This document shows, in pieces, positions 1 to 5,070 of a DNA stretch of 5,303 bases (within the stretch, counting starts at the first letter, position 1; each line of letters opens with the position of its first letter). Source of the DNA: Syntrophaceae bacterium (GTDB taxonomy: Bacteria; Desulfobacterota; Syntrophorhabdia; Syntrophorhabdales; WCHB1-27); NCBI GenBank assembly GCA_003165115.1, contig PLSJ01000266.1, forward strand, positions 7,906-13,208, given 5' to 3'. The notes beneath the pieces were generated by a model. It was given only the letters and a program-made list of their open reading frames with translations. It was not told where the DNA came from and did not search any database. Position numbers and translations under genes: made by a program.

Positions 1-10
1 TATCGGTCAT
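1..10 (-). CDS. possible start of a leftward gene, three codons visible (Met-Thr-Asp)
   Basis: An ATG on the minus strand at 10-8 opens a reading frame that leaves the window after three codons. What supports it is the context. A good leftward promoter (TTGACA, 18-bp spacer, TATCTT) lies at 67-96, and a G-rich stretch ending 8 nt before the ATG could serve as a poor ribosome site. The promoter overlaps a BirA operator, so if the gene is real it is probably biotin-related (synthesis, uptake or biotin-dependent), but three codons identify nothing. The true start could also lie further left. Confidence 0.25.
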
Positions 11-25
11 CTGCTCAACCCCCCC

Positions 26-60
26 CAACCGGAGCGCAGATATCCGATATCCCCCGGTTG
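26..60 (-). repeat. inverted repeat CAACCGG / CCGGTTG in the leftward leader
   Basis: CAACCGG at 26-32 and CCGGTTG at 54-60 are perfect complements, 21 nt apart. If the leftward promoter at 67-96 is used, transcription would begin near base 60. The repeat would then form a stem-loop at the extreme 5' end of that mRNA, followed by eight G's and the putative start. Such 5' stems often protect mRNA from decay; that role is inferred. The loop contains two tandem GATATCC units (39-52). Confidence 0.35.
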
Positions 61-66
61 CGCAAG

Positions 67-96
67 AAGATACGATAACGGGCGTCTTCCTGTCAA
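67..96 (-). promoter_or_regulatory. leftward sigma70-type promoter with -35 inside the BirA operator
   Basis: On the minus strand, a perfect -35 box TTGACA (96-91) is followed after 18 bp by TATCTT (72-67), which matches four of six positions of the -10 consensus. The -35 box lies within the left half-site of the operator at 90-121, so repressor bound there would block RNA polymerase. This points to a biotin-repressed gene to the left of the window. Confidence 0.5.
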
Positions 97-121
97 CCGG
101 TATGTCTGTTAAGGTTAACAG
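90..121. promoter_or_regulatory. BirA (biotin repressor) operator
   Basis: The half-sites CTGTCAACC (90-98) and GGTTAACAG (113-121) are complementary at eight of nine positions and are separated by 14 bp. This matches the known BirA signal in form: TTGTnAACC, a spacer of about 14-16 bp, GGTTnACAA. It lies upstream of bioD, a standard member of the biotin regulon. BirA is a biotin-protein ligase; species with an N-terminal winged-helix domain bind this site as a biotinyl-AMP-loaded dimer and repress biotin genes when biotin is plentiful. Each half-site holds a -35-like hexamer facing outward (TTGACA leftward, TTAACA rightward), which suggests one operator controls two divergent promoters. The assignment combines a direct sequence match with the gene context. 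Confidence 0.8.
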
Positions 122-142
122 CGCCGCGGCCCGCGGTAGCTT
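115..142 (+). promoter_or_regulatory. bioD: candidate rightward promoter for bioD
   Basis: TTAACA (115-120) matches five of six -35 positions and lies in the right half-site of the BirA operator. After 16 bp comes TAGCTT (137-142), which matches only three of six -10 positions. Initiation near 149 would give a leader of about 24 nt before the bioD ATG. An alternative -10 is TAGAAT at 160-165, five of six matches but with no -35 box at a normal distance; it would make the mRNA nearly leaderless. The sequence does not decide between them. Confidence 0.3.
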
Positions 143-145
143 TTT
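121..145 (+). terminator. GC-rich hairpin plus T-run between operator and bioD
   Basis: CCGCG (124-128) pairs with CGCGG (132-136) across a 3-nt loop, and the outer GC (121-122) can pair with GC (139-140). Five T's follow immediately (141-145). This is the shape of an intrinsic terminator. It could end rightward transcripts that arise at or before the operator, acting as insulator or attenuator. If the promoter at 115-142 is real, however, the hairpin sequence lies in its spacer and is never transcribed, so function is uncertain. Confidence 0.4.
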
Positions 146-172
146 CGTCCGTTTTGTCGTAGAATAAGCCCC

Positions 173-865
173 ATGAAGGCATTTTTCGTCACGGGCACGG
201 ACACGGGAGTGGGCAAGACCTTCGTGACGAGCGCGATCGCCGCTTACTGTTCCCTTGATGCGCACCTGGACGTGGGCGTCATGAAGCCCTTCGAGACCGG
301 CCTGCCTGAAGGCGGCCGGTCTTGCGGCGACGCGCTCCTGCTGAAGGAGGCTTCCGGCAGCCGGGACGCGCTTCCCGTCATCAGGCCGTTCGCCTTCAGT
401 GCCCCTCTCGCGCCGGAGACGGCATCGGCAATGGAGCACGTGGAGATCGATGTCGCGGCCGTGACCGCCGCGTTCGGCAGACTCGCGGAGTCACACGACC
501 TGCTGTTCGTGGAGGGGGCCGGGGGGATACTCGTCCCCATCAGAAAAGGCTTCTTCTTCATCGACCTGGTGAAGGAGTGGAAAATCCCCGTGGTGGTCGT
601 CTCCCGCCTGGGCCTCGGCACGATCAACCATACCCTTCTCACGTGCCGGTACCTCACTCGCGAGGGCGTCGCCGTCGCGGGGGTGGTCCTGAACGACACG
701 GACGGACTCACGGACCCGGCAAAAGGACATAACGCGGAAATGCTGTCGCGATACCTGGACGTGCCGCTCCTAGGCGTCTTCCCGCATCACGGGCGGCCGG
801 CAGGCAGGCAGGACCTCGCACGGCTCGCCGGACAATACCTCGACATGAAACCTTTCCTCGCCTGA
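173..865 (+). CDS. bioD: ATP-dependent dethiobiotin synthetase BioD
   Basis: BioD is a cytoplasmic enzyme that closes the ureido ring of dethiobiotin from 7,8-diaminopelargonate, CO2 and ATP, the penultimate step of biotin synthesis. The 230 residues match the usual length (about 225). Visible motifs in order are the Walker A loop GTDTGVGKT (8-16), the KPFETG segment (38-43) with the lysine equivalent to the catalytic Lys37 of the E. coli enzyme, SAPLAPE (76-82), VEGAGGILVPI (113-123, Mg/ATP site), SRLGLGTINHTLLT (144-157) and VLND (172-175) for nucleotide binding. All key residues are present, so it should be active. No Shine-Dalgarno sequence precedes the ATG, but the N-terminus starts right at the first beta strand before the P-loop, which supports this start. 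A BirA operator lies upstream, so repression by biotin is likely. No other biotin gene is visible; a partner may be divergent to the left. It is followed by a convergent larA-family gene. Confidence 0.95.
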   Translation: MKAFFVTGTDTGVGKTFVTSAIAAYCSLDAHLDVGVMKPFETGLPEGGRSCGDALLLKEASGSRDALPVIRPFAFSAPLAPETASAMEHVEIDVAAVTAAFGRLAESHDLLFVEGAGGILVPIRKGFFFIDLVKEWKIPVVVVSRLGLGTINHTLLTCRYLTREGVAVAGVVLNDTDGLTDPAKGHNAEMLSRYLDVPLLGVFPHHGRPAGRQDLARLAGQYLDMKPFLA

Positions 866-887
866 AAAACGGACCATTCGCCCACCC

Positions 888-918
888 TTTCCCTCTACTC
901 CCCAAGGGGAGAGGGAAA
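888..918. repeat. bulged palindrome between convergent bioD and larA-like genes
   Basis: TTTCCCT pairs with AGGGAAA and CTCCCC pairs with GGGGAG, with a 3-nt bulge (CTA) on one arm and an AA centre. It fills most of the 56-bp gap between two convergent stop codons, so it may help end transcription from both sides. There is no T-run directly after either arm. On the minus strand TTTTT occurs only about 17 nt further on, so it is not a standard intrinsic terminator. The CCCTCTCCCC/GGGGAGAGGG core resembles dispersed REP-like palindromes that I recall from many proteobacterial genomes; that link is from memory. Confidence 0.55.
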
Positions 919-921
919 CGA

Positions 922-2205
922 CTAGGCTTCTTTCGCCAGTCTGAGGATCACCATCGGACCGTCGGGGACCACGGCCCAGCGGGCGTCGTGTCCGTGCTTC
1001 GCGAGGAGGGCCGCTATGCATTGCTCCAGGGAAGCCACCGGCCGCAGGTGGTATTGACTGATCCGCTCGGGCGAGACCCCTTCGGTATAGACCCAGATAT
1101 CCTTCTCCCGCAAGACCTGGTACATCTCCTGGGCACACCACTGGTCCGGGATGAAGAACTCCTTCCGCAGGATCCGGCAGACGAAGGAGTCGGGCGAATC
1201 GGCCATTCCGAGGATCTGTTCGTATTCCGGGCTGCCCACGCCCTGGGCGCACCGGCTGGCGATGACGATGTCGCCTTTCGGCTTCACCACCGTGGCGGCC
1301 CCCGTCATGCCCTTGACCGACTGGTAAAGGTTGCAGTCGAGCGGCTCGCCGGCGTTGGTGGTGACCACGAAGTCGAGGGGGGCGTCGAGGGTGCGCAGGC
1401 AATGGGGCTCAAGGAACGCGCAGCCCCGCAGGTGGGCCATCCGTGGGTGGCCCGAGAAAATACCGGTAATCTCCCGTTTCCTGTTGAGCGTCACGTTGAC
1501 GATAAAATCGCACCCCGCCTTTTCCATGATGTGGAGTCCCGCTTCGTGGAAAAGGTTCCCTTCCAGTTGGCCGTATTCCGTCATGGGATGGGAGATCATT
1601 TCGGGGCCGTGCATGTACTGGAGGGTGTCGATGGAAGAGATGCCCGGCAGGATCGATTTCCGTCCGCCGGAATAGCCCCCCCACATGTGAGGCTCGATGA
1701 AGCCCGTGAGGACCTTCAGGTCCGCCTCGACGTAGAGCCGGTTGACGAGGGCGGGGACGTGCCCGGCGATCCTGCCCACGTCGACCATCTGGTCGCTCTT
1801 TTTCGAGAGGTGGTCGACGATGCGGTAAGACGCCGCGATCTCCGGCCCCACCAGGTCCATGCGCTCGGACTCGGTCGAGGGCCGGTGTATCCCCGTGGCG
1901 ATGAGCAGGGTGACCGCCGGACGCGGTATGCCCGCCGCGTGGATAACGTCGAGGAGAGGGGGGAGCATCAGCTTGTTCGGCGCGGGGCGCGTGCTGTCGC
2001 TGATCACGATGACGGCGTTCTTCTTCCCTTTGGCGATCTCGGCCAAAGGCTTCGACTCGATTGGCAGCCGAAGGCTCTCCGCGATGACGGCGAGCGGCCC
2101 AGTCACGGGGTCGGGCTCCGAAGGCTCGAAAACGCCCACAAAACCGGGTGTCGCCTCCACGGTTAAGGGGATGCCCGCCGAGCCGTATTTCAGGATAATC
2201 TCCAC
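922..2205 (-). CDS. larA: LarA-family nickel-dependent 2-hydroxyacid racemase (lactate racemase-like)
   Basis: LarA enzymes racemise lactate or related 2-hydroxyacids by hydride transfer to a nickel pincer nucleotide bound covalently to a lysine. From the GTG start the protein has 427 residues, against 424 in L. plantarum LarA, and the numbering nearly coincides. Visible are SDSTRP (69-74, Asp70 and Arg73), ATGIHRP with His107, EPH with His173, GGRKSILPG with Lys183 (pincer-attachment lysine), YMHG with His199 (nickel ligand), and YQSVKGMT with Gln295 and Lys298. The catalytic set is complete. Trp175 replaces a Phe of the L. plantarum enzyme close to the active site, so the substrate may not be lactate. 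A longer frame begins at TTG 2241, but GTG 2205 has GGAGGAG just upstream and fits the family N-terminus. The cofactor genes larB, larC and larE are not in the window and must be elsewhere for activity. It stands divergent from a DUF5661-like gene and convergent with bioD. Confidence is high for family, low for substrate. Confidence 0.85.
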   Translation of the reverse strand: MEIILKYGSAGIPLTVEATPGFVGVFEPSEPDPVTGPLAVIAESLRLPIESKPLAEIAKGKKNAVIVISDSTRPAPNKLMLPPLLDVIHAAGIPRPAVTLLIATGIHRPSTESERMDLVGPEIAASYRIVDHLSKKSDQMVDVGRIAGHVPALVNRLYVEADLKVLTGFIEPHMWGGYSGGRKSILPGISSIDTLQYMHGPEMISHPMTEYGQLEGNLFHEAGLHIMEKAGCDFIVNVTLNRKREITGIFSGHPRMAHLRGCAFLEPHCLRTLDAPLDFVVTTNAGEPLDCNLYQSVKGMTGAATVVKPKGDIVIASRCAQGVGSPEYEQILGMADSPDSFVCRILRKEFFIPDQWCAQEMYQVLREKDIWVYTEGVSPERISQYHLRPVASLEQCIAALLAKHGHDARWAVVPDGPMVILRLAKEA

Positions 2206-2214
2206 ATCTCCTCC
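2206..2214 (-). promoter_or_regulatory. larA: ribosome binding site that sets the larA start
   Basis: On the minus strand GGAGGAGAT directly precedes GTG at 2205-2203, leaving 4 nt between GGAGG and the start codon. The alternative in-frame TTG at 2241 has no purine-rich site upstream. The site therefore favours the shorter protein, which also lines up with LarA numbering. Confidence 0.7.
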
Positions 2215-2281
2215 GCTTTCGTCGATCTTAACGACAAGCAAAGCGCGCGGCCCCGAAGAGGCCTTGGACGCTCATATGCAT

Positions 2282-2297
2282 TTTTCATCATTGAAAA
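2282..2297. promoter_or_regulatory. AT-rich dyad TTTTCA-N4-TGAAAA, possible operator
   Basis: TTTTCA (2282-2287) and TGAAAA (2292-2297) are perfect complements four bases apart. The dyad lies in the divergent space between the larA-like and DUF5661-like genes, inside the only AT-rich patch of that region. A weak leftward promoter (TTTTCA, 15 bp, TATGAG at 2276-2271) overlaps it. It could bind a regulator of the leftward gene or of both. No regulator is encoded nearby, and such short dyads also arise by chance. Confidence 0.25.
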
Positions 2298-2362
2298 CAG
2301 GAATGCAAGAAAAAGTTACGTCCCCCGCGACCTTTTCCGGCGCGAAGCGGCCGCTGACGGGT

Positions 2363-2368
2363 TATAAT
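2363..2368 (+). promoter_or_regulatory. -10 box TATAAT upstream of the DUF5661-like gene
   Basis: A perfect TATAAT lies 45 bp before the GTG start and would give a leader of about 40 nt. No -35-like hexamer is found 15-19 bp upstream; that stretch is GC-rich (GCGCGAAGCGG). The promoter may therefore need an activator, or may rely on the -10 alone. Confidence 0.5.
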
Positions 2369-2413
2369 AGACTATGTTGTGTCTCATATCGAAAGGTCTG
2401 AAAAGGAGGACAG

Positions 2414-2848
2414 GTGAAGCTTCCCGATTACATTACGGTCGATGAAGTAAGAAGGGTATGCAAGGAGCTGGGTATCAGGGACTGGACCGCGTTGGAGGAG
2501 CCCGCCGTGACGATAGATGAGGCGGCCAGGGTGCTTGCCGAGGTGAACACCGGGAAGATGCCTATCGATCCGGAGCAGTTCAGGGCGGGCCTCGACGTCG
2601 AGCTGGAGCACGGGACGCGGTTTGCGGACGCGAACGTGACCAATAATCATCCTGTTATCACGGGGATGATCGTGCTCGCCCACATGAAGGAATCCCTCGA
2701 CTACTACATGCTCCTCGACGTGGCGGAGGCGGAAGGAGACCTCACCGCCGCTATTGCCGCGGGCAACACGGAGAAGATCAAAAAATACTACAGGAAGCTG
2801 TCGGAGGCGAGGGCCCGTTTGTCGGAGGTGGAGGCAAAACAGGTATAG
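2414..2848 (+). CDS. DUF5661-like small protein of unknown function
   Basis: This 144-residue soluble protein has no signal peptide or membrane segment. It starts at GTG, with AAAGGAGG ending 4 nt before it, so the start is secure. The first half is an acidic helical region (about 7-45). The centre carries the recognisable stretch GLDVELEHG (59-67) followed by NVTNNHP (74-80) and TGMIVLAHMKESLDYYMLL (83-101). I associate this pattern with the DUF5661 family, where a similar EHG, NVTN and AHL-E-DYY order is seen; the match is from memory. The end (about 119-143) is a charged helix, probably coiled. Glu65, His66, His79, His90 and Glu93 are spaced such that a metal site in a helical bundle is conceivable, but that is speculation. 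It is divergent from the larA-like gene and followed by a terminator, so it is probably monocistronic. Confidence 0.75.
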   Translation: MKLPDYITVDEVRRVCKELGIRDWTALEEPAVTIDEAARVLAEVNTGKMPIDPEQFRAGLDVELEHGTRFADANVTNNHPVITGMIVLAHMKESLDYYMLLDVAEAEGDLTAAIAAGNTEKIKKYYRKLSEARARLSEVEAKQV

Positions 2849-2856
2849 CCTCGCAC

Positions 2857-2880
2857 AAACCCGTCACTGCCGGGGTTTTT
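2857..2880 (+). terminator. intrinsic terminator at the convergent junction
   Basis: AAACCCG (2857-2863) pairs with CGGGGTTT (2871-2878), with one bulged G, across a 7-nt loop. The run of five T's is 2876-2880. It follows the DUF5661-like stop by 8 bp and should end that transcript. The loop begins with the stop codon of the minus-strand FecR/DUF6600 gene, so the terminator is built partly from the last codons of the opposing gene. In the leftward direction the stem is followed only by TTTGTG, so termination there should be weaker. Confidence 0.65.
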
Positions 2881-4963
2881 CCTGCTCCTTGTGCTCGCCC
2901 TGGGGCGGCTTTTTCGGGGCCGGCGGCGGACCCTTAGGCTGGGCGCCCTGCGGTGGCTGGGCAAGCCGTGGCGGCGGCGCGGCCTGGGCCGGACGAGGTG
3001 CTTCCTGTCGCGGCGGCGGTGCAGCTTGAACCGGTCGCGGTGGTTCGGACCGCGTAGGCAGAACTGCCTGGGCCGGTCTCGGTGGTTCCGGTCGCGGCGC
3101 TCCCTGCGCCTGCGCCTGCGGCCTCTGGCCGGGTTGACCGAATTGTGCGGGCTGGGCGGGCGCCGCTTGCATAGGTGCGGCAGGTGTCCGCGGCGGCGCA
3201 ACCGGTCTTACCTGCTGGCCCATGCCCGTGGGCCCCTGTCCGGGCTGCATGCCCTGGGGCGGCCTTGCCTGGGGCTCGGCCGCGGGTCTCGGTCTCGGTC
3301 CCGGTTGAGCCGGCCGCGCCTCGAAGGATTGGGGCGGCTGGGCACCGGCCCTGGGCGTCGCGCCGGGCTGGACCTGCGGTCCTCTCGACGCGCCCTTGAC
3401 CTCCCTCTGCTGCATCTGGACTTCCGATTTCGGCCTGTTTGCCTGGCCGGCGGGCACGACGTAGTTCGTCATCTTCGGCGGGGGCACGCGCGCCTCATTG
3501 TTGACCCTGCCTGCGCTCGCCGCCTTCGCCTGCTGCTCCACGCTCGCCGCGCTCACTCCCCTGCCCTGGGCGGCGATCTTCTCGTTCTGGCGGATATGCT
3601 CGACGACGCTGACATGGGGCTTCTCGCTCACGGGGACGTTTGCGTAGTTGTACCGCTGCCTGATCGTCGTATAATTGGCGATCACCGTGTTATTGACCAC
3701 GGGCGCGGCATGGTAACTGTTGATAATGGTCGCCGGGTTGATGCTCGTCACCCGCACGCTCCGGTAATTGTTCACGCCGTAGAAATTGTTCTGGGTCACC
3801 ACGACCGCGTGTCCCGCGTAGGCATAATTGCGGACGTTGACGTTGATCCGGTCGATGTTGCGGCCGGTGATGACCTCCGTGCGCGGTCCTCCCCAGTGGT
3901 GGTGAGAGTAGTAGACCTCAGAAGGGGCCAGCGGCACCCATCCGACGTAGCCGTCGTTATAGATCCATGAAACCCTTCCCGGAGACCAGGCAAAGGCCAT
4001 ATTCAGCAGCGGCCGGCCTGGGTGCGCGCCGACCACGGGCGGGGCCCAGTACCATGAGTTGCCGACGAGGACCCAGCTGCCGTAATGGTGCGTGACGTAG
4101 CCGAAGGGCTCGGCGGGAATCCACGTCTGGTCGCCGTACCACTCGGTCCACCGTCCCGCCGTAAAGGGCGCCCAGCCGGCGGGCACCGTTGTCGGCCTCC
4201 AGAGCCAGCGTTCGCTGCCCTCGTAGGAGACCGGCTCCCATTGCCCGTTTTCGTCCAGGGAATAAGCGTCGTCGCGCAGGGCGGGAGGGAGGTATTGGTA
4301 TGACGGCCCCCGCGCCGCGAACTTTGTGGCCCAGAAGTTGTCGCGCGCCACGTTCCACGCGTCCCAGGCCTCGTCGGGCGCGCCCGCGCCGGAGGCCACC
4401 TGACGGCCGTCCGCGAGGATCGAAGGGGAGCCCGCGGAAATGTCATACCTGGCGTTGGTCGCGGAAAGGACGAAGCTGACCGATCCCTCCAGGGCGACCA
4501 CCTCTGCCGAGTTTTCACCCACGTAGAAGTCGAAGGCCGCGCCGGGATAGGCGAGCACATAGCCGAAGGGGCACGTCGCCTTGACGGCGGTGCGGCCGCC
4601 CTTGTTGTAAAACCGCGCCGTCCCGGCGGCCACGTCCGCCTCGGTCACGTCGTTGTCGAGGGCGACGAACTGGATTTGCGTGGCGCTGCCGATCCTGATC
4701 CACGTCCCGTTGGGGACGATCATCTCGGCCTTGCCCCGGCTTCCCGAATAGAGCGCGTCCCCGGCGCCGAAGGGGGCGTCCCGCACCACGGCCACCCAGT
4801 CGTTCTCGTCGGGGACGTAGCGAAGCAGGCCGTCTTCGACATCATACACGCGACCCACTACCATGGAGGGGGAAGCGGGTGGAGGGGCCTGCGCCGTCGA
4901 CGTCTGGGCTGCTGCCGTCATCGCAAGGACCAGAAAGACCGCCAGCAGCATCAGTTTTCTCAT
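2864..4963 (-). CDS. secreted FecR/DUF6600 domain protein with proline-rich tail
   Basis: The 699-residue protein starts with MRKLMLL, a hydrophobic core and MTAAAQ, a Sec signal peptide probably cut after Ala19; it should act in the periplasm or outside. Residues about 34-165 look like a FecR-type beta domain (VGRVYDVEDG, a GDALYSGS turn, EVVALEGSVSF). Residues about 197-360 are tryptophan-rich, with repeated W-P and G-R-W units (WAPFTAGRW, TWIPAEPFGYV, HHYGSWV) ending in DGYVGWVPLAP, typical of DUF6600. Residues 361-440 are Asn/Val/Tyr-rich, likely beta. From about 490 to the end it is disordered, rich in Pro, Gln, Ala and Arg. There is only one cysteine (131). The second of two adjacent ATGs is chosen because GGGAGGG lies 3-5 nt before it; an upstream in-frame ATG at 5089 would bury the signal peptide. 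Function is unknown. It lies downstream of a Tyr/Pro/Gly-rich gene on the same strand but has its own promoter candidate. Confidence 0.85.
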   Translation of the reverse strand: MRKLMLLAVFLVLAMTAAAQTSTAQAPPPASPSMVVGRVYDVEDGLLRYVPDENDWVAVVRDAPFGAGDALYSGSRGKAEMIVPNGTWIRIGSATQIQFVALDNDVTEADVAAGTARFYNKGGRTAVKATCPFGYVLAYPGAAFDFYVGENSAEVVALEGSVSFVLSATNARYDISAGSPSILADGRQVASGAGAPDEAWDAWNVARDNFWATKFAARGPSYQYLPPALRDDAYSLDENGQWEPVSYEGSERWLWRPTTVPAGWAPFTAGRWTEWYGDQTWIPAEPFGYVTHHYGSWVLVGNSWYWAPPVVGAHPGRPLLNMAFAWSPGRVSWIYNDGYVGWVPLAPSEVYYSHHHWGGPRTEVITGRNIDRINVNVRNYAYAGHAVVVTQNNFYGVNNYRSVRVTSINPATIINSYHAAPVVNNTVIANYTTIRQRYNYANVPVSEKPHVSVVEHIRQNEKIAAQGRGVSAASVEQQAKAASAGRVNNEARVPPPKMTNYVVPAGQANRPKSEVQMQQREVKGASRGPQVQPGATPRAGAQPPQSFEARPAQPGPRPRPAAEPQARPPQGMQPGQGPTGMGQQVRPVAPPRTPAAPMQAAPAQPAQFGQPGQRPQAQAQGAPRPEPPRPAQAVLPTRSEPPRPVQAAPPPRQEAPRPAQAAPPPRLAQPPQGAQPKGPPPAPKKPPQGEHKEQEKPRQ
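2963..3088 (-). repeat. three tandem 42-bp units coding 14-residue Pro-rich repeats
   Basis: Residues 626-667 of the FecR/DUF6600 protein consist of EPPRPAQAVLPTRS, EPPRPVQAAPPPRQ and EAPRPAQAAPPPRL. Each unit is exactly 42 bp. The last two share about 30 of 42 bases by my hand alignment, so the duplication is old rather than fresh. The repeats lengthen the basic, disordered tail. Confidence 0.7.
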
Positions 4964-4966
4964 CAT

Positions 4967-4973
4967 CCCTCCC
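4967..4973 (-). promoter_or_regulatory. ribosome binding site for the FecR/DUF6600 gene
   Basis: On the minus strand GGGAGGG immediately precedes two adjacent ATG codons (4966-4964 and 4963-4961). Only the second has a usable spacing, so it is taken as the start; a one-residue longer form is possible. The site touches a palindrome at 4973-4987. Confidence 0.65.
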
Positions 4974-4987
4974 TTCGAGCCTCGAAG
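4973..4987. repeat. perfect palindrome CTTCGAG-C-CTCGAAG beside the ribosome site
   Basis: Seven bases on each side of a single central base are exact complements. In the minus-strand mRNA this makes a 6-bp stem with a 3-nt loop ending right at the Shine-Dalgarno sequence. It could be a protein-binding site or an RNA stem that tunes access to the ribosome site. It lies about 45 nt downstream of the expected transcription start. Confidence 0.5.
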
Positions 4988-5036
4988 CGGCGCATGGCCG
5001 CGGAAGGGACCCGCGCGTCCGTCCCTCCTCGCCGTA

Positions 5037-5065
5037 ATTGTACCCGATCTTTCAATAAGCCTCAA
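5037..5065 (-). promoter_or_regulatory. sigma70-type promoter for the FecR/DUF6600 gene
   Basis: On the minus strand TTGAGG (5065-5060) is separated by exactly 17 bp from TACAAT (5042-5037), four and five matches to the consensus boxes. Transcription would start near 5030, giving a leader of about 67 nt. It sits in the 147-bp gap after the upstream Tyr/Pro/Gly-rich gene, so the FecR/DUF6600 gene can be transcribed alone even if it is also read from upstream. Confidence 0.6.
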
Positions 5066-5070
5066 GGCTA

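Noticed and set aside
39..52. Tandem GATATCC repeat
   Set aside because: Only two 7-bp copies; no spacer structure or further copies, so not a CRISPR or iteron array.
244..711. 155-codon minus-strand frame inside bioD
   Set aside because: Antisense shadow of a well-conserved enzyme with Ser/Thr/Arg/Pro-rich nonsense composition.
770..1402. 210-codon minus-strand frame within the larA-like gene and past bioD's end
   Set aside because: It is another frame of the larA-like coding strand, crosses the convergent junction and has a low-complexity Arg/Pro/Gly product.
988..2166. 392-codon plus-strand open frame across the larA-like gene
   Set aside because: It is antisense to a clearly conserved enzyme. 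Its product is rich in Arg, Asp, Gly and Val with no family pattern, as expected for the complement of a GC-rich gene.
2347..2354. GCGGCCGC palindrome upstream of the DUF5661-like -10 box
   Set aside because: An 8-bp GC palindrome is expected by chance in DNA of this composition; nothing else marks it as a binding site.
3001..3400. Repetitive GC-rich stretch that might suggest a CRISPR or non-coding repeat array
   Set aside because: It is in-frame coding sequence for a Pro/Gln/Ala/Arg-rich tail, with no constant repeat separated by unique spacers.
2891..3970. 359-codon plus-strand open frame opposite the FecR/DUF6600 gene
   Set aside because: Its Arg/Leu/Gly-rich product mirrors the Pro/Ala/Gln/Arg-rich tail on the other strand. 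It has no ribosome site and no recognisable domain.
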